Shown in pieces: positions 1-7,010 of a stretch of DNA of 12,782 bases. Source of the stretch: Bacteroides sp. (lineage in GTDB: Bacteria > Bacteroidota > Bacteroidia > Bacteroidales > Bacteroidaceae); assembly GCA_030151885.1 (NCBI GenBank), contig JASLCG010000140.1, positions 1 to 12,782 on the forward strand, written 5' to 3'. A program made the position numbers and the translations under genes. The first letter of the stretch is position 1; each line of letters starts with the position of its first letter. The notes under the pieces were generated by a model. That model worked only from the letters and a program-made list of their open reading frames with translations, ran no database searches and had not been told where the DNA came from.

Positions 1-120
1 CTCTGGCTTATCGGCAACATAACTGGAGTATGTCGGCGACAAGCAATTCGTGTAGTGTAGAGTAAGAATTTACTTGTCGGAACATAGCCCTTTTAAAAGT
101 ATATCTCATATATTATTAAA
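1..120. other. Degenerate, GC-richer sequence at left edge; no intact gene
   Basis: The first 60 bases are close to half G+C, unlike the AT-rich remainder, and no frame is open across the stretch. The plus frame beginning at base 2 is interrupted by stops at 20-22 and 53-55, then runs open to a stop at 122-124. A short degenerate core around TCGG with a following ACA recurs at 11-14, 33-36 and 77-80, which is a spacing of 22 and then 44 bases. This could be the decayed 3' end of a gene or mobile element that continues beyond the window, or an intergenic repeat. I do not recognise a product. Confidence 0.35.
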
Positions 121-163
121 ATAATTAAAGCGAGATAGCATTGAGCCATCTCGCTTTAATTAT
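121..163 (-). terminator. Intrinsic terminator of the thioredoxin genes
   Basis: A perfect 16-bp inverted repeat pairs bases 121-136 with 148-163 around an 11-base loop. On the minus strand it starts 22 bases past the stop of the exported thioredoxin and runs into a T-rich stretch (TTTAATAATATA), as expected for a terminator of that transcript. The T-tract is imperfect. Because the arms are AT-flanked it may also work, less efficiently, in the other direction. Confidence 0.75.
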
Positions 164-185
164 ACGTATATAATGTATTAACTAC

Positions 186-662
186 TTATTTATTCTCTAA
201 TAAAAATTCATCAATCATTTTTTTATAAGCAGCCTTATCTTGTGCACCTGGTGCTAGTTTAGGTATTCCATTTTTAGGAATAAATACTAGTAGAGGAATA
301 CTTGTTACATTAAATAACTGAGCTAATTCTCTCTCCTTATCTACATTGACTTTATAGAAGTCAACTTTTCCATCATATTCTAAAGCCAAATCTTTAAGAA
401 TTGGAGCTATCATACGACAAGGTCCACACCAATCTGCATATAAATCAATAATTGCAGGTTTATTACCTTTAAAGTTCCATTCCTTTTGAGTTTCATAATC
501 AAATACTTGATTTTTGAAGAGCTCTAAATTCATTTGGACAACCTTATTTTCTTTCTTTTTAACAGCCTCTGTAATATCAGTAGCAGGGCTTTCCACCAAT
601 GTAAAAGCAAAACCTGCAGTTACTGCTACAAAGAGTCCTAATATCAATAAGTATTTTCTCAT
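186..662 (-). CDS. Exported thioredoxin-family protein
   Basis: A 158-residue thioredoxin-fold protein with a Sec-type signal or N-terminal anchor: Arg2-Lys3 followed by a hydrophobic run over about residues 4-23. There is no lipobox cysteine, so it should be a soluble or membrane-tethered periplasmic protein. The catalytic WCGPC is at 78-82 (Cys79 and Cys82), and the conserved cis-proline is Pro123 in TSIP. An extra segment of about 40 residues (24-66) separates the signal from the thioredoxin core. A CGPC active site usually belongs to reducing thioredoxins, so in the periplasm it would need electrons from a DsbD/CcdA-like partner, which is not in this window. It lies 22 bases downstream of the cytosolic thioredoxin gene and is very probably co-transcribed with it. 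The fold assignment is secure; the periplasmic substrate is unknown. Confidence 0.93.
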   Translation of the reverse strand: MRKYLLILGLFVAVTAGFAFTLVESPATDITEAVKKKENKVVQMNLELFKNQVFDYETQKEWNFKGNKPAIIDLYADWCGPCRMIAPILKDLALEYDGKVDFYKVNVDKERELAQLFNVTSIPLLVFIPKNGIPKLAPGAQDKAAYKKMIDEFLLENK

Positions 663-684
663 TTTAATATAATTTCATTAACAA

Positions 685-981
685 TTAAAAGTAGTTTTCT
701 AACATAGCTAGCAATTCTTTCTCTTGAATCATGCCAGAGTGCCTCCATAAAGGTTGACCTTGTTTAAATATAATAAATGTAGGAACTGTCTGAATGCGAT
801 ATTCAGCTGCAAGTTCATTATACTTATCCACGTCAATTTTTAAAATTCTAGCTTTTTCGCCAATTTTACTTTTAACATTAGCTACTACTGGTCCCATTGC
901 TTTACAAGGGCCACACCATTCAGCTGAGAATTGTGCTAACGTTGGAGTATCTGATAATATCACATCTTTAAACTTTTCCAT
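685..981 (-). CDS. trxA: Cytosolic thioredoxin
   Basis: A 98-residue single-domain thioredoxin without signal peptide, slightly shorter than the ~105-108 residues usual for the family. The active site WCGPCK is at 22-27 (redox cysteines 23 and 26), and the cis-proline is Pro67 in the TVPTF motif, followed by the typical FIIFKQG strand-turn. It would act as a general cytosolic disulfide reductase recycled by thioredoxin reductase, which is not encoded here. The ATG at 979-981 is the only reasonable start, because the fold begins almost at once. The gene sits between dpp11 upstream (102-bp gap) and the exported thioredoxin downstream (22-bp gap). The symbol follows family resemblance; Bacteroidetes often carry several trxA-like paralogues, so this may not be the main one. 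Confidence 0.93.
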   Translation of the reverse strand: MEKFKDVILSDTPTLAQFSAEWCGPCKAMGPVVANVKSKIGEKARILKIDVDKYNELAAEYRIQTVPTFIIFKQGQPLWRHSGMIQEKELLAMLENYF

Positions 982-1078
982 CTTCTATCTTAATATTAAA
1001 CTGTATATATCACGACTAATTTAGTAATAGAACGCAGATTAATAAAAGTTTGTTCACAACAAGATTCCTATAGAGATA

Positions 1079-1086
1079 CAAATCTA
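1079..1086 (-). promoter_or_regulatory. Possible -7 element for the thioredoxin pair
   Basis: The minus strand reads TAGATTTG here, matching the Bacteroidetes -7 consensus TAnnTTTG. Its first three bases are the stop codon of dpp11. It would give a leader of roughly 85-90 bases before the trxA ATG. I see no convincing -33 TTTG at the right distance, so this is a candidate only. Confidence 0.35.
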
Positions 1087-3246
1087 CTCAACAATTGTTA
1101 ATTCATCGATAATACGAGTTGCACCAGCAAACTTATCAATAATAAATAATACGTACCTAATATCTACTACAGCTGCACGCTGAGAAGATGGTCTAAATGC
1201 AATATCACCAGTTAATCCCTCATAGTTTCGATCAAAGCCAATACCTATAAGCTCTCCTTTACTATTCATGTTTGGACTTCCTGAGTTTCCTCCTGTGTTA
1301 TCTGTATCAACTATATAACAGATTGGCATTTCACCTTTTTCATTAGCATATCTACCATAATCTTTCTTATTATATAGCTCTTTTAGTTTCGTTGGCACCA
1401 CAAACTCCCAGTTGTTAGGATCTTCTTTCTGCATTACTCCCTTAAGCGTTGTATAATATGAGTACAACTCACCATCCTTAGGAGAGTATCCACGTACATG
1501 TCCATAAGTTAACCTTAAAGTAGAGTTAGCGTCTGGGTAGATTGGTATATTATTTTCAATTCTAAACTTCATCATTCCCCCTACCCATGTTTTATGAGCT
1601 AAACTATATGCTAGGTCCATATCTGCCATTTCATCTCTTGTAGCATCCATTTTACTTTTAATCTCTTTAGTGAATAAAATTAGTGGATCGTTACGTAAAA
1701 TTTTAGCAGATGGTTTTTCAACAAACTTATTGAAATGCTCTTCTGATGCAAAGATAGAGTTTTCAAAAAGGTCTATTAATATCTTATCGATATCTCCTTT
1801 ATACTTTTTATTGTCGTTTACAAGCATCTTTATTTGCTCAGACTCTGGAATAATCTCTTTATAAACAGCGATAAGATCGTGAGCTACATGCTTCTCAACA
1901 TTTGGATAAGGAACACTTTTAAAGTAAGCTTTTCCATTCTCTTTAAGTAACTCTATTTCAATACTTAAAAGATCTTTATCTTTATTATTCAAAGCTTCGA
2001 GTAGTCTGTTAGTAGAAGGAATGTTAGTATAATCCAGACCAGTTAGAAAACACTCAGCTAAAGCCTCTCTATGAAGTTTTGGCATTCTTCTTTTAGCTAC
2101 AATACTACTTATTACATTAAATGCCTCTTGATAAGAGTTGTCACCTACAAGACGTCCGTAGTTAAGCAATTGATTTTGTTGTTCTTTCTTTGTATCAATT
2201 ACGCCAAGACGTACAAGGCCTTCATTCATACCAATAGCATTTTTCCAATAGTTTGCAGATCCAGCGTATTTACTAGCATAGTGAATTCTTACTGCATCAT
2301 CTTTTTGCATCTCATTCATTAATGCAGCTAGACGTTTATCTCTAACATTCTTACGTAGGAAATTTGTTGTTTCCATTCGCTCTTGCACCTCATCAGCAAT
2401 CATGTATCTCCAGTTTCTTCCAGGGAAACCCATTAAGAAAGTAAATTTACCCTCTTGAACACCTCCTAAATTAATAGATAAATGTTTTTTAGGCTTTAGA
2501 GGAACATTTGTTTCAGAATACTCTGCAGGAGATCCGTCAGCATTTGCATAGACTCTAAATACAGAAAAATCTCCTGTATGTCTAGGCCACATCCAGTTGT
2601 CAGAGTCTGCACCAAACTTCCCAATAGAAGAAGGTGGAGCACCTACTAACCGTATATCTTTATGTACTGTTTTAATAAATAGCATATAACGATTTCCACC
2701 ATAGAAAGGTCTCAATTCGATTTCGGTAAAAGGTGTTACATCTATTTTATTATCAACAACAAATTGATCTGCTACTTTATTTAGAAACTTAGTTGATAAA
2801 AAGTTTTGATCTTTTTCTTTCTGATTTTTATTCAGTTCAGCCTGAACATAAGCAGTTACATCAAGAATTTTATCAATAAAAGTTACAGTTAAGCCTTCAC
2901 AAGGAAGCTCTTCTTCGTCTTTCATAGCCCAATACCCATCAGTTAGATAGTCATTTTGTACGCTACTAAGTTTTTGAATAGCTCCATATCCACAATGATG
3001 ATTTGTAAAAACAAGTCCTCTAGAGGATACAACTTCACCCGTACATCCTCTTCCAAAGTGTACTATGGCATCTTTTACTGATATTCCTGTTTCACTATAT
3101 ACAGAATCAATAGGAATTTCTAAACCTAATTCTAACATAGTAGCTGCATTTTGAGTTTTTAAATCAGGCAGCAACCACATACCTTCATCAGCATACGCAA
3201 AAAGGCTACTTAAAGAGAATAGGCCAATTAATAATTTCTTCTTCAT
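1084..3246 (-). CDS. dpp11: S46 dipeptidyl-peptidase, DPP11-like (Asp/Glu-specific)
   Basis: A 720-residue periplasmic serine exopeptidase of MEROPS family S46 that removes N-terminal dipeptides. The signal peptide ends at about Ala17-Tyr-Ala19, leaving a mature start DEGMW that is typical of the family. The catalytic triad is visible: His84 in TNHHC, Asp226 in HTGDFS and Ser655 in GGNSGSP. The DNW motif at 216-218 belongs to the region that holds the substrate N-terminus. Arg673, 18 residues after the serine in FDRN, corresponds by position to Arg673 of Porphyromonas gingivalis DPP11, which selects Asp or Glu at P1. Cys68 and Cys85 probably form the conserved disulfide next to the active site. 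Length equals that of P. gingivalis DPP11. It follows a DPP7-like paralogue on the same strand, separated by a strong hairpin. No Shine-Dalgarno precedes the ATG. Specificity is inferred from the Arg, not measured. Confidence 0.93.
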   Translation of the reverse strand: MKKKLLIGLFSLSSLFAYADEGMWLLPDLKTQNAATMLELGLEIPIDSVYSETGISVKDAIVHFGRGCTGEVVSSRGLVFTNHHCGYGAIQKLSSVQNDYLTDGYWAMKDEEELPCEGLTVTFIDKILDVTAYVQAELNKNQKEKDQNFLSTKFLNKVADQFVVDNKIDVTPFTEIELRPFYGGNRYMLFIKTVHKDIRLVGAPPSSIGKFGADSDNWMWPRHTGDFSVFRVYANADGSPAEYSETNVPLKPKKHLSINLGGVQEGKFTFLMGFPGRNWRYMIADEVQERMETTNFLRKNVRDKRLAALMNEMQKDDAVRIHYASKYAGSANYWKNAIGMNEGLVRLGVIDTKKEQQNQLLNYGRLVGDNSYQEAFNVISSIVAKRRMPKLHREALAECFLTGLDYTNIPSTNRLLEALNNKDKDLLSIEIELLKENGKAYFKSVPYPNVEKHVAHDLIAVYKEIIPESEQIKMLVNDNKKYKGDIDKILIDLFENSIFASEEHFNKFVEKPSAKILRNDPLILFTKEIKSKMDATRDEMADMDLAYSLAHKTWVGGMMKFRIENNIPIYPDANSTLRLTYGHVRGYSPKDGELYSYYTTLKGVMQKEDPNNWEFVVPTKLKELYNKKDYGRYANEKGEMPICYIVDTDNTGGNSGSPNMNSKGELIGIGFDRNYEGLTGDIAFRPSSQRAAVVDIRYVLFIIDKFAGATRIIDELTIVE

Positions 3247-3264
3247 AAAAATGTATTTAAAAAG

Positions 3265-3311
3265 TAAAAGGGTTAAAGTGTTATTTTACAATATACACTT
3301 TAACCCTTTTA
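3265..3311 (-). terminator. Strong hairpin between dpp7 and dpp11
   Basis: Bases 3265-3281 pair perfectly with 3295-3311 (17 bp, including a GGGTTAAAGTG core) around a 13-base loop. On the minus strand the stem is followed by ACTTTTTAAATAC, giving the form of an intrinsic terminator 12 bases after the dpp7 stop codon. It lies just 18 bases upstream of the dpp11 start, so it fills almost the whole 77-bp intergenic space. It could end the dpp7 transcript, limit read-through into dpp11, or protect the dpp7 mRNA end. Confidence 0.75.
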
Positions 3312-3323
3312 TTCTTCTTATAA

Positions 3324-5489
3324 TTACTCTACTATTGTCATTTCATCCATTAAATATCCACAGTCACCCAATTTATCTAAAATAAATAGTACATAACGAA
3401 TATCTAGATTAATACAACGCTGTAAATTATCATCAAAGTTAATATCACCACTTAAAGATTCCCAGTTTCCATCAAATGCACAACCTATAAGTTCTCCATT
3501 TGCATTTAAAACAGGGCTACCAGAGTTACCACCTGTAATATCATTTGTTGTCAGGAAGCACACAGGCATCTCTCCTGTAGGTAGTGCATATCTACCAAAA
3601 TCTTTATTTAAGATTAATGATTTTAACTTAGCAGGTACATGAAACTCTCTGTTATTAGGATCTTCTTTAGCCAAGATACCATCAGTAGTTGTATAATATT
3701 TATAGAATACACCATCTCTTGGACTATATGATTTTACATTACCATAAGTTAAACGCACAGTAAAGTTAGCATCAGGATACGATGGTTTTGGTAATTTCAT
3801 TTCACCTAATCCTCTTACATAAGTTTTATGTAGTTCATTTAGTTTATCTGAATAAGTATATAGTTCGGCAGAAATTGATTGATATTTCTCTACTACAGAT
3901 GCAGTGTATCTAATTGATAAATCTCTATCAATTGCCTTAACACTAGGCTTAGCAATAAACTTATCAAAATTAGCTTTAGACGCCATGATTGATTTATTGT
4001 ACATATCATCAATAAACTTATCAAGATTACCTTTATATTTTTGATCTATTAATTGATAGATATCTGGACGATTAGCCTCATCAACCAAAGTTGAATACAA
4101 AGGGAATAATGCTTTAGCAACTTTTCTATCTACTTCGTGATCATAATCTTTGTTATGAATTGCTTCAAAAGAAAGTACTAAAGCTTCCTTTATAGAGTCT
4201 ACTTTTTCTTTATCTTTTTCTTCTAAAGCTGTTTTTAAATCTTTAAACAGATAGAAAGGACTTATAAATTCAATACCACTAAGGAAAGTTTCACTTAGAG
4301 CCGTCATCTGATATTTATGTGGGGCTTGAGCCGCTACAATATTACTGATGCTTTGTACTGTTCCTAGATATTGAGCGTTTCCTTCTTGTTGAGCAAATTT
4401 TTCAAAAGCAATTTCTTGTTTAGCTTTATCACCTAATACATCATTATCAATAATTGCTTTATTCATACCGATTGAGTTCTTCCAGTAGTTAGAAGATCCA
4501 GCATATTTATTTGCATATTGAATACGTATTTTATCGCTATTATTCATTACTTCTTTAAGTACTTCTAGACGAACACTTCTTACAGCAATACGAGGCTCGT
4601 TAATAGCAGTCATTCTTTCCTTTACTTCAGCAACTGTTAAATAGCGACTAGTACTACCTGGGAATCCCATAATCATAGCATAATCTCCTTCTTGAAGACC
4701 TTTAAGCGATATAGCTAAATGTTTTTCTGTTTTAAGAGGAGTGTTTGCCTCATCATAATCAGCAGGATTTCCTTCTGCATCAGCATAAATTCTAAACATA
4801 GAGAAGTCTCCAGTATGTCTTGGCCAAGTCCAGTTGTCTGTTTCTCCACCAAATTTACCTACTGATGAAGGTGGTGCAGCTACCATTCTTACATCTGAAT
4901 ATGTTTTTTTGAAGAACATATAATATTTATTACCAGCAAAGAAAGGTAAAAGCTGTACAGAGATACCTTTTTTACCATATAAATCACTCTCTTTAAATAG
5001 TTCTTGAGCAATATCAGCAAGTTTTTTATTAGAGAAAGATTGGTTTAATGTAATCTCTTTATTAGCTATTTTATTATTTATAATTTCGGTTACATCTTCA
5101 ATACGATCAATGAAAACAAATTTAAGTCCTGGAGCTGGTAACTCTTCACTATTACTTTTAGCCCAGAAGCCATCTGTTAGGTAGTCGTGCTCTACACTAC
5201 TTAATTTTTGAATAGATCCATATCCGCAGTGGTGATTGGTTAAGATAAGACCTTTTTCAGAAATTATCTCTCCTGTACAACCTCCACCAAAGATACCTAC
5301 AGCATCTTTCAAAGATACACCGTTAGGCTGATATATATCTGAAGCTTCTAGAGCCAGCCCACTCTCTTTCATTTGATCCATTAAATGTTGTTCTTGCATC
5401 ATTTGCAATAACCACATACCTTCATCTGCCTTAACATTTCCTACAAATAGGAACAAAAAGGCCATAAGGCTCATTTTAAATTTTGTCAT
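3324..5489 (-). CDS. dpp7: S46 dipeptidyl-peptidase, DPP7-like (hydrophobic P1)
   Basis: A 721-residue S46-family periplasmic dipeptidyl-peptidase, paralogous along its whole length to the neighbouring DPP11-like enzyme. The signal peptide spans about residues 1-21 and is cleaved after Val-Lys-Ala to give a mature DEGMW start. The triad is His87 in TNHHC, Asp228 in HTGDFS and Ser656 in GGNSGSP. At the position that is Arg in the neighbour there is Gly674 (FDGN), as in DPP7 enzymes that accept aliphatic and aromatic P1 residues. Cys71 and Cys88 are the likely active-site disulfide; further cysteines lie near the C-terminus (LIGC, QRC, GDC). It starts 31 bases after the anaerobic sulfatase maturase stop, so both may share a transcript. 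Met6 is an alternative start, but Met1 gives the better positively charged signal N-terminus. Sub-specificity is inferred from one residue and the paralogue comparison. Confidence 0.92.
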   Translation of the reverse strand: MTKFKMSLMAFLFLFVGNVKADEGMWLLQMMQEQHLMDQMKESGLALEASDIYQPNGVSLKDAVGIFGGGCTGEIISEKGLILTNHHCGYGSIQKLSSVEHDYLTDGFWAKSNSEELPAPGLKFVFIDRIEDVTEIINNKIANKEITLNQSFSNKKLADIAQELFKESDLYGKKGISVQLLPFFAGNKYYMFFKKTYSDVRMVAAPPSSVGKFGGETDNWTWPRHTGDFSMFRIYADAEGNPADYDEANTPLKTEKHLAISLKGLQEGDYAMIMGFPGSTSRYLTVAEVKERMTAINEPRIAVRSVRLEVLKEVMNNSDKIRIQYANKYAGSSNYWKNSIGMNKAIIDNDVLGDKAKQEIAFEKFAQQEGNAQYLGTVQSISNIVAAQAPHKYQMTALSETFLSGIEFISPFYLFKDLKTALEEKDKEKVDSIKEALVLSFEAIHNKDYDHEVDRKVAKALFPLYSTLVDEANRPDIYQLIDQKYKGNLDKFIDDMYNKSIMASKANFDKFIAKPSVKAIDRDLSIRYTASVVEKYQSISAELYTYSDKLNELHKTYVRGLGEMKLPKPSYPDANFTVRLTYGNVKSYSPRDGVFYKYYTTTDGILAKEDPNNREFHVPAKLKSLILNKDFGRYALPTGEMPVCFLTTNDITGGNSGSPVLNANGELIGCAFDGNWESLSGDINFDDNLQRCINLDIRYVLFILDKLGDCGYLMDEMTIVE

Positions 5490-5520
5490 TTTTTGTTTTA
5501 GTTAATTTATGATTATTCTT

Positions 5521-6750
5521 TTATAATATTCCTTGTTTTATAGCACTCATAACATTGGCAGGAGCCTGCTTATTTTCTAATTCTTTCTTCATATACTCCA
5601 TGTAAGGCGCCACATGTTTAAAAAACTTATAATACCCTTTACATAGGTAGTTCAAACCTGGCTCACCATCTATAGTCTGTGCAAATCTATTTTTAGGGCA
5701 CTCTCCATTACAAGCGAACAAGAAGTTGCACGATTTGCATTGTTGAGGTAGTGAATCATACTTATCTTGTCCAAATTTACTTTGTCTTGGACTATACATC
5801 ATCTCAACTAAAGTCTTTTCATATATGTTTCCGAGCTTATATTCGGGAAATACAAAATGGTCACAAGAGTAAACATCTCCATTAAACTCCATCACTCCAG
5901 CATGTCCACAAGTTTTAGCCATAGTACAAACCCCTGGCTGTTGCCCTACCCAGTTAGCAAGAGTCGAGTCAAATAGTTGAATAAAATAAGTTCCAACATC
6001 CTCTTTTACCCACTCGTCGAATATAGTACACAAAAAGTTACCCCATTGTTCTGGAGATACAGAGAAATCTGCTAAAGGATAAGTCTCTTTATCTTTTAAG
6101 GAGGCTAAATGTCTGCCATCACTATGTTTTGTAATTCTTTCAACAATCGGAGTAAATTGAATGTATTTACATCCTATACTTTTAAAGAAGCGATAAAAAT
6201 CTAGTGGATAATCTGCATTAAAATCATTAACAACAGCTAATGCATTCCACTCTACATCGTGTTTTTTCAATAATGAAACCCCTTTCATTACCTTTAAGAA
6301 AGAGGGTCTTCCTTGTTTATTTTTACGGTATTCGTCATGAAACTCTTGAGGTCCATCTATAGACACACCTACCAACCAGTTATTCTCTTTAAAAAACTCA
6401 CACCACTCATCTGTTAATAATGTACCATTGGTCTGTATGCTATTATCGATTTGTCTTCCTCTAGCATATTTTTTTTGTAGTTCAATAGCTTTTTTATAAA
6501 AAGATATTGGTCGCATTAAAGTTTCTCCACCATGCCAAGTAAACATAACCTGTGGCATTGTTTGCGACTCTATATATTCTTTAACGAATTTCTCCAAAAG
6601 CTCATCACTCATGACATGGTTCCTGTTCTCTTTGTACAGATTGGCTTTTTCTAAGTAGTAACAATAGTCGCAAGCCAAATTACATACAGAACCCACAGAT
6701 TTTACCATTACATATAGTGGTTTAGCAAAAGGAGCATATGTTGTAGCCAT
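5521..6750 (-). CDS. chuR: Anaerobic sulfatase-maturating enzyme (radical SAM/SPASM)
   Basis: A 409-residue cytosolic radical SAM enzyme that oxidises the active-site Cys or Ser of sulfatases to C-alpha-formylglycine without oxygen. The radical SAM cluster motif CxxxCxxC is at Cys23, Cys27 and Cys30, and the SAM-binding GGE motif is at 74-76. The C-terminal SPASM domain shows eight cysteines (275, 281, 296, 338, 341, 347, 351, 370), spaced as in characterised anSMEs for two auxiliary 4Fe-4S clusters. Asp297, directly after Cys296, aligns with the catalytic Asp of clostridial anSME. The start motif TTYAPFAKPLYVM is typical of Bacteroides ChuR-like proteins. No sulfatase or CxPxR substrate is encoded in the window, so it must act on proteins encoded elsewhere. 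Its nearest neighbour is dpp7, 31 bases downstream. A RiPP-maturing SPASM enzyme is the main alternative but fits the cysteine pattern less well. Confidence 0.93.
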   Translation of the reverse strand: MATTYAPFAKPLYVMVKSVGSVCNLACDYCYYLEKANLYKENRNHVMSDELLEKFVKEYIESQTMPQVMFTWHGGETLMRPISFYKKAIELQKKYARGRQIDNSIQTNGTLLTDEWCEFFKENNWLVGVSIDGPQEFHDEYRKNKQGRPSFLKVMKGVSLLKKHDVEWNALAVVNDFNADYPLDFYRFFKSIGCKYIQFTPIVERITKHSDGRHLASLKDKETYPLADFSVSPEQWGNFLCTIFDEWVKEDVGTYFIQLFDSTLANWVGQQPGVCTMAKTCGHAGVMEFNGDVYSCDHFVFPEYKLGNIYEKTLVEMMYSPRQSKFGQDKYDSLPQQCKSCNFLFACNGECPKNRFAQTIDGEPGLNYLCKGYYKFFKHVAPYMEYMKKELENKQAPANVMSAIKQGIL

Positions 6751-6772
6751 AAATAGTATTTTTTAAGATTAA

Positions 6773-6824
6773 AAGTTGTCATTTCTATATTACAACTTCA
6801 AAAAAAAATGATATTTTGTATCAT
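6773..6824 (-). promoter_or_regulatory. Two small hairpins in the maturase leader
   Basis: On the minus strand a 6-bp hairpin (ATGATA/TATCAT, bases 6808-6824) is followed at once by nine T residues, and then a 7-bp hairpin (AAGTTGT/ACAACTT, 6773-6779 with 6792-6798). Both lie between the candidate -7 element at 6843-6850 and the ATG at 6750. The first resembles a weak intrinsic terminator or attenuator, but its stem has a single G-C pair. A regulatory role is speculative. Confidence 0.3.
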
Positions 6825-6842
6825 ATTATTTTAACATAGGTG

Positions 6843-6850
6843 CAAAAATA
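6843..6850 (-). promoter_or_regulatory. Candidate -7 promoter element for anSME
   Basis: The minus strand reads TATTTTTG, an exact match to TAnnTTTG, about 92 bases upstream of the maturase ATG. A TTTG occurs upstream (plus-strand 6862-6865), but only 11 bases away, which is closer than the usual ~19-21. The match is therefore to the -7 box alone. Confidence 0.45.
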
Positions 6851-6942
6851 ATTAAACTAAACAAAAGTAACCCATAAGCAAGACGCTTTATAAGGAATAT
6901 TAAATAAAAGAATAGCAGAATGTGTAAATAATAATAAAAAAG

Positions 6943-6973
6943 TTTCTGCTTGGTAAGCAAGTATGTATTTTTG
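6943..6973 (+). promoter_or_regulatory. Promoter of the DUF4369 lipoprotein gene
   Basis: TATTTTTG at 6966-6973 matches the Bacteroidetes -7 consensus TAnnTTTG. A TTTC at 6943-6946 lies 19 bases upstream, in the place of the -33 TTTG. Transcription would begin near 6980, leaving a leader of about 30 bases with a Shine-Dalgarno-like AAGGA at 6997-7001 before the ATG at 7011. This placement argues against any start at the upstream ATG at 6963. Confidence 0.5.
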
Positions 6974-7010
6974 GAAGCATTTTGAATCGAATTCTAAAGG
7001 AAAGAGTAAT

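Noticed and set aside
1050..1062. Small hairpin TTGTT/AACAA after dpp11 as a terminator
   Set aside because: The stem is only 5 bp with one G-C pair and the following tract (ACTTTTATT) is weak; too poor to call.
794..2322. Short plus-strand open frames at 794-1024, 1670-1864 and 2071-2322
   Set aside because: They are antisense to trxA and dpp11, low in complexity or without family features, and are explained by the well-supported minus-strand genes.
6963..7010. Longer N-terminus for the lipoprotein from the ATG at 6963
   Set aside because: It overlaps the -7 box and would place 16 hydrophilic residues before a clear lipoprotein signal; the 7011 start has AAGGA upstream.
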